35,630 nt of DNA, taken from assembly GCA_018883895.1 (NCBI GenBank), contig JAHLFG010000086.1, positions 1 to 35,630 on the forward strand. Direction: 5' to 3'. Under the pieces are notes generated by a model, which saw nothing but the letters and a program-made list of their open reading frames with translations, had not been told where the DNA came from and did no database searches. Positions 17,685-24,719 of this stretch are shown here, in pieces. This DNA is from Candidatus Anaerobiospirillum merdipullorum (lineage in GTDB: Bacteria > Pseudomonadota > Gammaproteobacteria > Enterobacterales > Succinivibrionaceae). The position numbers were made by a program, and so were the translations under genes. Numbering within the stretch: the first letter of the stretch is position 1; every line of letters starts with the position of its first letter.

Positions 17685-17956
17685 CTACTTTTGCCTGATG
17701 ATGTGCTTGAGCTGTTCAATTTCTGCAGTAGAAAATTTACTGCGAGCTGTGGTGTTAATCAGACTGGCAGTAGAGCTGTCAATCATTGTCTGATTAATGG
17801 CATCGGCCTTTACTCTTGGCCGGCACAGACTTCATCTTTAAGCCTCTATATGCAGCTTTCAGAGTTATTTGCTACTTCCAGATTGCCACGCTGTATCTGC
17901 TTATCAATTTCATCTAAGTCAGTAACTATGGCTCATGTTAGAATGTTATCGGACAT
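17685..17956 (-). pseudogene. Decayed small gene upstream of the RelA/SpoT gene
   Basis: On the minus strand the frame from the ATG at 17954-17956 reads MSDNILT-stop-AIVTDLDEIDKQIQRGNLEV and continues to a further stop. After a frame change it goes on as KADAINQTMIDSSTASLINT and ARSKFSTAEIEQLKHIIRQK before a stop at 17685-17687. Both pieces have protein-like composition but are separated by stops and at least one shift. The family is not recognised. It lies in the same direction as, and just upstream of, the RelA/SpoT gene, so it may be the remnant of a partner gene; that is speculation. The plus-strand open frame over the same bases looks antisense and not protein-like. Confidence 0.35.
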
Positions 17957-18457
17957 ATTTGATATCTCCTAGTCTAGTTGATTACCTTTTTACTAGGAAA
18001 TTATCAATAACCCCGGCTACTGACTTAGACCTTAGCCTCATATTTAAAATTAGTAGACAGGCGTTTAAGGCTAGAGAAGCGAAAACACAGGTTGCAACCG
18101 ATAGGCTCATCTGCCATTTTCCCCCGCAAGCTTTCAATCCCAGGGGACTAAGGGCATAACAAACAAATCACATTTGCTCACCCGCGCTGATATGACCATT
18201 TAACCATTGGGTCCTTGGATAGGAGAAAGGATCAAGTCAACAAAGCGCCCCCCCCGTCTTGATTCCATTTACCCAAAAAAGATATATCGTATCATGTAAA
18301 AATTGACAGAGATCATAAAACAAAAATTTTCACAGTGATCTAGGCCGGTTCACCTTATAGATAGCTTTGTGATTTTTCTTTTTATTTATAATTAGTTACG
18401 CAGACTTGGCTAAGAACACCATCTCCACTATTTTTCGGGTAAGAATTTTTTCATCTC
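17957..18457. other. AT-rich gap upstream of ssrA
   Basis: About 500 bases with no supported gene, no tRNA and no integrase. The composition is more AT-rich than the flanking genes, with short homopolymer runs (eight C near 18247). It looks like decayed accessory DNA. Confidence 0.5.
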
Positions 18458-18486
18458 TTGTGTTCCTTCTTTATCTTAGATATAAT
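18458..18486 (+). promoter_or_regulatory. Sigma-70 promoter of ssrA
   Basis: A perfect TATAAT (18481-18486) with TTGTGT (18458-18463) 17 bp upstream. The mature tmRNA starts 13 bases after the -10, leaving room for a short 5' leader. Confidence 0.75.
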
Positions 18487-18498
18487 TATTTTTCGCTT

Positions 18499-18862
18499 GG
18501 GGATGATTCTGGATTCGACCGGAAGCGTGGACTCCAAGGTGCATGTCGAGGTGCGGTGCCTCGTTAAACAGTCGCAAAAAAATAGTCGCAAACGACGAAA
18601 ACTACGCTTTGGCAGCTTAATAACCTGCGCAAAGCCCTCAGTTCTAAGTCTTGCTGGTGACACTTAGTCGCACTGGGGTCAGTTCTTCATCAGCTCGTGT
18701 GGATCTGCCGCTTGTCAGGGAAGCATTAAATAAAAATTACAAGCTGGGTATTAAGTGGCGCGGCGGCCCGCAGCTTGGTATCGAGATTATAGGTTGCCTA
18801 AACATGTAGTACTGAAGACGAAGCCGTTCGGGACGCGGGTTCAAATCCCGCCATCTCCACCA
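18499..18862 (+). ncRNA. ssrA: Transfer-messenger RNA (tmRNA)
   Basis: A 364-base one-piece tmRNA that rescues stalled ribosomes together with SmpB. The 5' end GGGGATGATTCTGGATTCGA and 3' end CATCTCCACCA pair as the acceptor stem, and the T-arm is GCGGGTTCAAATCCCGC. The tag reading frame starts at GCA 18588-18590 and encodes ANDENYALAA followed by two TAA codons (18618-18623), the same tag as in E. coli. The 3' part of ssrA is a common integration site for mobile elements. No copy of the tmRNA 3' end was found further right in this window. Confidence 0.97.
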
Positions 18863-18890
18863 AGGTTTCCAGCGGTTCCCCACCGCACAC

Positions 18891-18920
18891 GAAAGCGCCC
18901 ACACGGCGCTTTTGTTGTTT
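18891..18920 (+). terminator. Terminator of ssrA
   Basis: AAAGCGCC-CACAC-GGCGCTTT followed by TGTTGTTT, about 30 bases after the CCA end of the tmRNA. Confidence 0.75.
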
Positions 18921-18992
18921 ATGCCCCACCTCAAAGCCTGCAGTAGCGCGCTACGCGACGCCGAGCATCACCGCCTTAAGTTTAGCGTTAAG

Positions 18993-19290
18993 CTTAAAAC
19001 GCTTAGTACCACCTTTGGCCATAAATGGCTTGCGCATGCGTCCTGGCGTGCATTTTCGTTTTTATTAATATGGGGGCTATTGCCCGCCTTGCCCTGCCGG
19101 CACTGCGTTTTTCCACTGCAACCACCACTGCCTTAAAACCCTTAGTACCACCTTTGTCCACAAATGGCTTGCGCATGCGGCCTGGCGTGCATTTTCGTTT
19201 TTATTTATATGGGGGATATTGCCCATCTTACCCAGCCGCCATGCGCTTTGGCCCGGTAGCTACCACTGCCTTAAAACGCTTAGAATCACT
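18993..19290 (+). repeat. 139-bp tandem repeat, array A (two full units and a stub)
   Basis: Units start with CTTAAAAC(G/C)CTTAG at 18993, 19132 and 19270, giving periods of 139 and 138 bp; the third is a ~21-bp stub. Each full unit contains a conserved core AAATGGCTTGCGCATGCG with the 8-bp palindrome CGCATGCG, then GGCGTGCATTTTCGTTTTTA and TATGGGGG(C/A)(T)ATTGCCC. The same repeat, in the same orientation, forms array B at 30390-30872. Because the period is not a multiple of three and frames drift, the open frames running through the units are not taken as genes. Confidence 0.85.
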
Positions 19291-19478
19291 TAGGATCATT
19301 ATCGATTAAATCATCGACAGTTGTGAGTTTTTCTTCTAGTTACAGAAGAAGGAAGGATGGTAGTAATTCTGTCACTTATTGCCTTTGGCGCAGGTGGTAA
19401 ATGATGAAGTGCAACGCCCACCCAAGCCCCTGCCGACAGACAAAGCGCGTCTGAGCAATTGAGCTTTTGCTTTGTGCT
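19291..19478. other. Short stretch before the island, no clear gene
   Basis: No supported gene. A tiny frame MVVILSLIAFGAGGK follows AAGGAAGG near 19350, with too little spacing to be convincing. It is closed off by the terminator at 19479-19508, which implies that something upstream is, or was, transcribed rightward. Confidence 0.4.
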
Positions 19479-19508
19479 GAAAGCCCTCCACGCAAGGGCT
19501 TTCTTTTT
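19479..19508 (+). terminator. Terminator upstream of the DeoR-type gene
   Basis: GAAAGCCCT-CCACGCA-AGGGCTTTC followed by TTTTT. A perfect 9-bp stem on the plus strand with no recognised gene directly in front of it. It insulates the following regulator gene from upstream transcription. Confidence 0.8.
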
Positions 19509-19568
19509 GTCAAAATTTGCCAGTTGCGCTAAGCTAGAGCGAGCATAAAACCAAAAACGGATAACACC

Positions 19569-20375
19569 ATGTCAGCAAGTAGCGCCAAAAAATTATCCAA
19601 AGAGGAGCGTCACGCTTTAATTTCCGACGTTCTCACTAATGCTCCGACTTTGCGTATTTCGGAGTTGGCCAAAAAGGCCGGGGTGTCCACCGAAACCATT
19701 CGCCGCGATTTAGCTGAGCTTGAGGGTCGCGGTCTAATCAGCCGCACCTATGGCGGAGCCTCGCGCCCGCTTAACGTAGAGCCCAAGCAGAGCGAGCGAG
19801 AGAAACTCTTTTTGCACCAGCGCGATCTTATCGCCTCGTACGCCGTTAACTTAATCGAGGACGGGGCAGTGATTATTTTGGGCAGTGGCTCCACCACCGT
19901 GCATGTGGCGGCGCAATTGGCCGCGCGCAAGCGCGAACTCACCATTTTTACCGATTCTATTTCGGCCGCGGCCGCCGCCGCGGTAAACCCGCTATTTAAG
20001 GTACATCTGTGTCCCGGGATCTATAGCGCCGAGGAAAATTGCGTCTATGGACCGGAGACTATCCATTATCTCCAGCGCGTTTACGCCAACTGGGCTATTT
20101 TGGGCGCCTCAGGACTTACCGAGGAAGGGCCGAATAACGCCGATCTGCAGATCGGTCTTAGCTATCAAGTAATGGTGCAACGAGCAAGCAAGACCATTAT
20201 CGTGGCCGATCACTCCAAGATCTCGCGCCAATCAGTCTTCACCTACGCTCCCTGGCAAAGTATCGATAGCCTAATTATCGACACCCCGCCCTATGATGAG
20301 GAACTCATTTCGGCTTTACGCCTTGGCAACGTTAACATCATCGAAGCCAGCGAAAACTGGGCGCGCCTAAAGTAA
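19569..20375 (+). CDS. DeoR/GlpR-family transcriptional regulator
   Basis: A 268-residue regulator with the classic DeoR arrangement: N-terminal winged helix-turn-helix (residues about 29-60, RISELAKKAGVSTETIRRDL then GLISRTYGGA) and a C-terminal DeoRC sugar-phosphate-sensor-like domain (LGSGSTTVHVAAQL, IIVADHSKISR). Family members usually repress nearby catabolic genes and respond to a phosphorylated intermediate. That fits a cluster containing a small-molecule kinase. The ribosome binding site is weak (CGGATAA). The next gene, tatA, begins 186 bp later with its own promoter candidate and a dyad that is a possible target. Confidence 0.92.
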   Translation: MSASSAKKLSKEERHALISDVLTNAPTLRISELAKKAGVSTETIRRDLAELEGRGLISRTYGGASRPLNVEPKQSEREKLFLHQRDLIASYAVNLIEDGAVIILGSGSTTVHVAAQLAARKRELTIFTDSISAAAAAAVNPLFKVHLCPGIYSAEENCVYGPETIHYLQRVYANWAILGASGLTEEGPNNADLQIGLSYQVMVQRASKTIIVADHSKISRQSVFTYAPWQSIDSLIIDTPPYDEELISALRLGNVNIIEASENWARLK

Positions 20376-20398
20376 ACGCGCACTGCCTTTACCTTTAT

Positions 20399-20420
20399 TA
20401 GCCGCTACCTAAAGCGGCTA
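20399..20420 (+). terminator. Weak hairpin after the DeoR-type gene
   Basis: TAGCCGCT-ACCTAA-AGCGGCTA forms an 8-bp stem 24 bases after the stop codon. The following bases (CATCTCC) lack a T run, so termination would be inefficient. Confidence 0.4.
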
Positions 20421-20480
20421 CATCTCCACATCTTAATTTTGAACTTCCCAAATTTGGCGCGTTGCACCTTTAAAAATCAT

Positions 20481-20529
20481 TTGGCAATTTTGTAATTCTT
20501 GTCACAATTTTGTGGTAACTTGACCACAA
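20481..20529 (+). promoter_or_regulatory. Candidate tatABC promoter with an operator-like dyad
   Basis: TTGGCA (20481-20486), 16 bp, CACAAT (20503-20508). Directly downstream, TTGTGGT (20510-20516) and ACCACAA (20523-20529) are exact inverted repeats around AACTTG, placed where transcription would start. This is a good position for a repressor. That the DeoR-type protein binds it is only an inference from proximity. Confidence 0.45.
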
Positions 20530-20561
20530 CAATGATTAAGTTTTCACATTTAGGAGGCTTT

Positions 20562-20789
20562 ATGGGCAGTTTTTCATTGTGGCACTGGTTAATCCTACTC
20601 TTAGTTGTGGCTTTGGTCTTTGGTACTGGCAAATTGCGCAACTTAGGCAAGGACGTCGGAAGCGCAATCAAAGGATTTAAGGAAGGCATTGGCGAGGAGA
20701 GCGATCTTAGCGCTAGTATCGCTCACCCGGCGCAAAGCACGACGCTCAAAAGCGATTTAAAACCTCAGAGCGCCGAGGACAAGCGCTAA
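20562..20789 (+). CDS. tatA: Sec-independent translocase subunit TatA
   Basis: Forms the pore-like oligomer that moves folded proteins across the inner membrane. 75 residues: a short N-terminal helix [20 protein letters not shown], the hinge FGTGKL, then an amphipathic helix [15 protein letters not shown] and a polar tail. This is close to the E. coli pattern MGGISIWQLLI...FGTKKL...GASIKGFKKAM. An in-frame upstream ATG at 20499 would put 21 extra residues before the membrane helix. The perfect AGGAGG at 20552-20557 fixes the start at 20562. First of tatA-tatB-tatC, nine bases before tatB. Confidence 0.93.
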   Translation: MGSFSLWHWLILLLVVALVFGTGKLRNLGKDVGSAIKGFKEGIGEESDLSASIAHPAQSTTLKSDLKPQSAEDKR

Positions 20790-20798
20790 GGAGACTTT

Positions 20799-21206
20799 AT
20801 GCTCGGGGTCGGTTTTGACGAGCTAGTGCTTATCGCCCTGGTAGCCTTCGTGATCTTAGGGCCGGAACGGGCGGTGGTGGCATTATTGACTTTAGGCCGA
20901 GCGCTTACCAAATTAAAGCGCCTTAGCGAAATAGCGCGCCGCGAGCTTCAGTTACAGGGCAAGCAATTGCAAGAGAGCGCTAGACTTAATTTTGACGCTA
21001 GCGCCTTAAAAAGCTCGCTTACGGCCTTAAAGCGCGAGAGCCTTGCGCCAGTTGAGCTCAAGCAAAGCGTGGTCGCTCCTACGCCAAGCGCCCCTTCCCC
21101 GAGCGTGAATAAGCGTCAAGAGATCTTAGCACTCAAGCATGAGCTTGCCGCCTTGGAGCGGCGCTTGCAATATTTGGAGCGGGAGGAACGAGATGAGCGC
21201 GAATAA
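20799..21206 (+). CDS. tatB: Sec-independent translocase subunit TatB
   Basis: Partner of TatC in the receptor complex that recognises twin-arginine signal peptides. 135 residues. The start MLGVGFDELVLI carries the conserved Glu8 and is followed by VILGPER, then a long charged helix and a variable tail. The usual GPxxLP hinge lacks the Leu-Pro here (GPERAVVALL). Position between tatA and tatC and the Glu8 signature support TatB over a second TatA. Its 3' end overlaps the start of tatC by 14 bases. Confidence 0.9.
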   Translation: MLGVGFDELVLIALVAFVILGPERAVVALLTLGRALTKLKRLSEIARRELQLQGKQLQESARLNFDASALKSSLTALKRESLAPVELKQSVVAPTPSAPSPSVNKRQEILALKHELAALERRLQYLEREERDERE

Positions 21207-21957
21207 ATCCGAGATGAGCCTTATCGAGCATCTTACCGAAATGCGTCGGCGACTTAGTTGGTTTTTGGGCTGCTTTATCCTGTGCGCGTTGGTCTTAACC
21301 CCATTTTCGCGCGAGATATTTGCCTTTATCTTGATCCCCTTGCGCGCCACCTTGCCAGCTGACGCGGCGCTTTTGAGCGTGGGTGTAATTTCCCCGGTTC
21401 TCACGCCGCTTAAGGTGGTGCTTTTTTGCGCCTTCGTGCTGTGCCTGCCGGTGCTTATTTACGAGATCTGGCAATTTGCCGCTCCAGGTCTGTATCGTGG
21501 CGAAAAAAAGCGTTTGGCCCTGTTCATGGGTAGCGCGATCTTGATGTTTGGATTGGGCGCCGCTTACTGCTATTTCGTGGTCTTGCGCCTGATTTTTCGC
21601 TTTATCGCTAACTTCGCACCTCAGGCGGTGAGCTTGGCTCCGGATATAGACGCTTACGTTAGCTTTTTAACCCGCCTCTTTTTGGCCTTTGGCGCAGCCT
21701 TCGAGATCCCGGTTACGGTGGTACTCTTGCGCTTCTGTGGCTTGGTGAGCCTCAAAGGACTCAAGAAATTTAGACCTTATCTTATTGTGCTTGCTTTCGT
21801 CATCGCCGCAGTGCTTACCCCTCCTGACGTGGCCTCGCAATTATTGCTGGCCCTGCCGATGGTGGCGCTCTATGAACTGGGCATTATAGCGGCAGCGCTT
21901 TTCGCGCCGCGCTCAGGCGCAACGACAGGCGAAAAAGCGCCCACTCAAGGAGATTAA
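21193..21957 (+). CDS. tatC: Sec-independent translocase subunit TatC
   Basis: A six-helix inner-membrane protein, the main docking site for twin-arginine signals. 254 residues. Conserved elements: SLIEHLTEMRRRL at the N-terminus, VISPVLTPLKV in the first periplasmic loop, YEIWQFAAPGLYRGEKKR (with the Phe and Glu of the signal-peptide site), and FRPYLIVLAFVIAAVLTPPD. The ATG at 21193-21195, inside the end of tatB and preceded by GGGAGGAAC, gives the typical start. A start at 21139 would add 18 residues in an overlapping frame. The class-III aminotransferase-fold gene follows with its ATG one base after the stop. Confidence 0.95.
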   Translation: MSANKSEMSLIEHLTEMRRRLSWFLGCFILCALVLTPFSREIFAFILIPLRATLPADAALLSVGVISPVLTPLKVVLFCAFVLCLPVLIYEIWQFAAPGLYRGEKKRLALFMGSAILMFGLGAAYCYFVVLRLIFRFIANFAPQAVSLAPDIDAYVSFLTRLFLAFGAAFEIPVTVVLLRFCGLVSLKGLKKFRPYLIVLAFVIAAVLTPPDVASQLLLALPMVALYELGIIAAALFAPRSGATTGEKAPTQGD

Positions 21958-21958
21958 C

Positions 21959-23290
21959 ATGCGAACAATTCTTTCGATGAACGCCTTTGATCCGACGCAA
22001 CTTGCGGACATAGATCCAGAGATTAGGCAGGAGACGCAACGGCGGCTCAAGTATTTTGGCAAAGCCGCTTTACTTTTCTTCCACGAGCCGCTGGAAATCG
22101 AGCGCGGTCAGGGCGCTTGGCTTTATGACATCAAGGGCGAGAAATACCTTGACGCTTACAATAACGTGCCCTGCATTGGGCATGCCCACCCGCGCGTGGC
22201 CGCTTACGTGCAAGAGCAACTGTTAAAGGTCAACACTCACACGCGCTATTTGACCAAAATTGTAGACGATTATGCCGAGAAATTGCTCGCTACCTTCCCC
22301 GATGAGCTGTGCAATTTAACCATGACCTGCACCGGTAGCGAAAGCAACGATCTCGCCTTGCGTGAGGCCTCCTACTATACAGGCGGTACCGGAGTGGTGG
22401 TGACACAAACGGCCTATCATGGCAACTCCTACCTCACCACTTGCGTTTCCCCTTCCTCTTTTAAGGTAGGCAAGCCGCCGCGCTGGGTTAAGAGCGTGCC
22501 GATGCCTGACAGCTATCGCCTGGGGGCGCAAAATGTCGCGCAAAGCTTCGGCGCGGCGGTAGATCAAGCCTTCAGTGAGATGGAGGAGGAGGGGATTAAA
22601 CCCTCAGCCCTGCTTTTTGACACTATTTTCTCTAGCGACGGCGTATTTGCAGATCCAGTTGGTTTCGTAAAGGAGGCCGTGGCAGCGGCAAGGCGTCATG
22701 GAGCCTTAGTTATAGCCGACGAGGTGCAACCGGGTTTTGGGCGCACTGGACAGATGTGGGGCTTTGCCCGCCAAGGTTTCGTGCCGGATATCGTCACGAT
22801 GGGAAAGCCTATGGGTAATGGCTACCCGATGGCGGGAGTGGTGACGCGCCCAGAGATCTTGGAGGCTTTGTGTGCGCGCACCGGCTATTTCAATACCTTT
22901 GGCGGCTCGCCTGCGGCAGCTGCGGCGGGACTTGCGGTCATTGAAACTATCTTTGATGAGGACTTGCTTACCAATGCTCAGTCAAGCGGCGATGCTTTGC
23001 GCCAAGGCTTGCGCCAATTGCAGGCGGAGTTTAGTTGCCTGGGCGACGTGCGTGGAGCGGGACTCTTTACCGGTCTTGAGATCGTAAGCGATCCGGAAAA
23101 CAAGACTCCTGATGGAGCTGGCGCGGCCATAATCATGAACGGACTTAAGCGCCATCACGTGCTTATCGGTAGCGCTGGTCCCTGGGGGAGCACCTTGAAG
23201 ATCCGTCCGCCGCTTTGTTTTGGCGCCAAAGAGGTCGAGTTCTTCCTTGAGGCTTTGCATCAGACCTTAAAGGAGTGCGATCTGCATTAA
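21959..23290 (+). CDS. Class-III PLP enzyme, phospholyase type (ETNPPL/PHYKPL-like)
   Basis: 443 residues, aminotransferase class III fold: GSESNDLALR (phosphate-binding loop near 126-135), IADEVQPGFGRTG (Asp254, Gln257) and the PLP lysine in MGKPMGNGYP (Lys283). The segment YLDAYNNVPCIGHAHPRV (63-80) closely resembles the YLDxYNNV-HVGHCHPRVV signature of the vertebrate AGXT2L group, ethanolamine-phosphate phospholyase and 5-phosphohydroxylysine phospholyase, which release ammonia and phosphate rather than transfer an amino group. The nearby APH-fold kinase fits this. An ordinary omega-aminotransferase remains possible. AAGGAG lies ahead of the ATG; stop and start are adjacent to tatC, so it is the last gene of the tat operon. 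Confidence 0.85.
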   Translation: MRTILSMNAFDPTQLADIDPEIRQETQRRLKYFGKAALLFFHEPLEIERGQGAWLYDIKGEKYLDAYNNVPCIGHAHPRVAAYVQEQLLKVNTHTRYLTKIVDDYAEKLLATFPDELCNLTMTCTGSESNDLALREASYYTGGTGVVVTQTAYHGNSYLTTCVSPSSFKVGKPPRWVKSVPMPDSYRLGAQNVAQSFGAAVDQAFSEMEEEGIKPSALLFDTIFSSDGVFADPVGFVKEAVAAARRHGALVIADEVQPGFGRTGQMWGFARQGFVPDIVTMGKPMGNGYPMAGVVTRPEILEALCARTGYFNTFGGSPAAAAAGLAVIETIFDEDLLTNAQSSGDALRQGLRQLQAEFSCLGDVRGAGLFTGLEIVSDPENKTPDGAGAAIIMNGLKRHHVLIGSAGPWGSTLKIRPPLCFGAKEVEFFLEALHQTLKECDLH

Positions 23291-23329
23291 TGCATTAATT
23301 GATTTGCGCTTTTGCCACGCAAAGTGTAG

Positions 23330-23359
23330 CCTCGCCACGCACACCGGCGAGGTTTTTTT
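23330..23359 (+). terminator. Terminator of the tatABC-phospholyase operon
   Basis: CCTCGCC (23330-23336) pairs with GGCGAGG (23346-23352), followed by TTTTTTT, about 40 bases after the stop codon. Confidence 0.85.
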
Positions 23360-23838
23360 CGCGCAGCGCTTTTCACGTCTCTGAGCGCTATCTTTGCCAC
23401 GGCCAGCCTCAAGCAAGTAAACGCCGTTATGGTAACCGCTCTCGCACCACCATCAGCTTGGCGCTTTGCTACCTTATCGTGATTGTGGGGCGGCTTTTGG
23501 GCGAGGTAAAAACTACATCAATTCAAGCCTGGATTTTCCTGACGCCCTTTGGAAGCTTAGCGCGGTTTTCACGGTGCGCTTGGCCGCCCTCTTTTCTCAT
23601 GAAAACCTAACCCCCAAAGTGGCCTGGGGCACCAGGCTAATTAACGTCGGTTGTCTGTAATTGCTCTTTTGACGACGGTAAATAAAACCGCCTTAAAGCA
23701 AGCGCAGGCTTGTTAAAAGCTTTAGCAGTGCACCTAAAGCGTGCGTTTATTTTGCCTAAAGCAGAAGTGACTTAAGGCCTCTTGCGGACAAATGCTCAAT
23801 CACAACTGATAGGTAGCTCTCGTTGCCCTAACGCGCTG
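23360..23838. other. Non-coding gap between convergent operons
   Basis: About 480 bases between two terminators. The open frames present begin inside or just after the plus-strand terminator, have no ribosome binding site and do not look like proteins. No RNA gene or repeat seen. Confidence 0.5.
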
Positions 23839-23863
23839 AAAAAGCCCCGCACTTGCGGGGCTT
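23839..23863 (-). terminator. Terminator of the kinase-SDR operon
   Basis: On the minus strand AAGCCCCGC-AAGT-GCGGGGCTT is followed by TTTC. A second hairpin, CTTGAGA-GGTTA-TCTCAAG (23873-23891), lies between it and the SDR stop. Confidence 0.85.
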
Positions 23864-23911
23864 GGTTTTCAGCTTGAGAGGTTATCTCAAGTCAAGCTCG
23901 GTCGTTTTAGC

Positions 23912-24709
23912 TTAATCTTTGGCAATTGAGCGTATCGCCTCTAAGGCACCCGACGACTCCGGCCAGATCTGCGCGCCATCGATAATCAAATTATGGCCAT
24001 TGATATAACTGGCCTCGTGACTTGCCAAGAAGAGCGCGGCGTTGGCTATATCTTCGGTCGTGCCCATTTGCCCACGCGGCACACTAGCGTTCATCTGCGC
24101 CACGTAATCATCGCCCAGAGCTTGCAGCCCCTCGCTTATCACGTTACCGGGCGACACCGCGTTGACAGTGATACCAAACGGGGCCAGTTCCAAGGCGGCG
24201 GTATGCATAAAGCCAAGTTGCGCAGCCTTGCTCGCCCCGTAATGCGCCCATCCCGGGTAGCCAGTATTTGGCCCGGTGATCGATGAGGTGAGGATCACGC
24301 GTCCCCAGTGGCGCTTTTTCATATAAGGCACGCAGGCTTGCACCGCAAAAAATGTGCCCTTGACGTTGGTGTCCATCACCGCGTCGTATTCCTCTTCACT
24401 AATTTGCTCCAATGGCGTTTGCGGAAAAATCCCGGCGTTGCTACAGAGAATATCTATCGAGCCAAATTTTTGCGCGCACGCGTCGACAGCTTCTAGAAGA
24501 TCTTCCTTGAAGCGCACGTCGCACTGTAGCGCAATGGCGTTGGCACCTTGCTCCTTGAGCTTTTCCACCACGCTTTGTACTTTGGAAAAATTACGCGCGC
24601 ACAACGCAAGGGCACAACCTTCCTTGGCAAAGGTATTGGCCATGGCCAGGCCAATACCATGGCTGGCACCAGTTATGAAAACGGTTTTGTCGGCAAGTGA
24701 GGCAAACAT
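23912..24709 (-). CDS. SDR-family NAD(P)-dependent oxidoreductase
   Basis: A 265-residue classical short-chain dehydrogenase/reductase: TGASHGIG cofactor loop (13-20), Asp in CDV (64), NAG (91-93), catalytic Ser143 in TSSITGP, Tyr157 and Lys161 in YGASK, and the C-terminal NGHNLIIDGAQ. No basic residue clearly marks NADP preference. The start at 24707-24709 has AAGGAG, which overlaps the TAA of the kinase gene; a longer frame reaching 24802 lies inside the kinase gene and is rejected. Ten bases separate the genes, so kinase and SDR form one operon. In this setting it may oxidise or reduce the alcohol or aldehyde of the pathway; that is inferred. Confidence 0.9.
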   Translation of the reverse strand: MFASLADKTVFITGASHGIGLAMANTFAKEGCALALCARNFSKVQSVVEKLKEQGANAIALQCDVRFKEDLLEAVDACAQKFGSIDILCSNAGIFPQTPLEQISEEEYDAVMDTNVKGTFFAVQACVPYMKKRHWGRVILTSSITGPNTGYPGWAHYGASKAAQLGFMHTAALELAPFGITVNAVSPGNVISEGLQALGDDYVAQMNASVPRGQMGTTEDIANAALFLASHEASYINGHNLIIDGAQIWPESSGALEAIRSIAKD

Positions 24710-24719
24710 AAGCTTCTCC

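Noticed and set aside
17691..18159. Two plus-strand open frames between the RelA/SpoT gene and ssrA
   Set aside because: Composition is not protein-like, start signals are missing, and the minus strand shows a better, though broken, coding trace.
19025..19309. Open frame of about 94 codons through repeat array A, and a similar one at 30423-30605 in array B
   Set aside because: They are translations of the 139-bp repeat. The period is not a multiple of three, the frame drifts between units, and there is no ribosome binding site.
23299..23660. Open frames after the phospholyase-type gene
   Set aside because: They start at or after the operon terminator, overlap each other and have no ribosome binding site.
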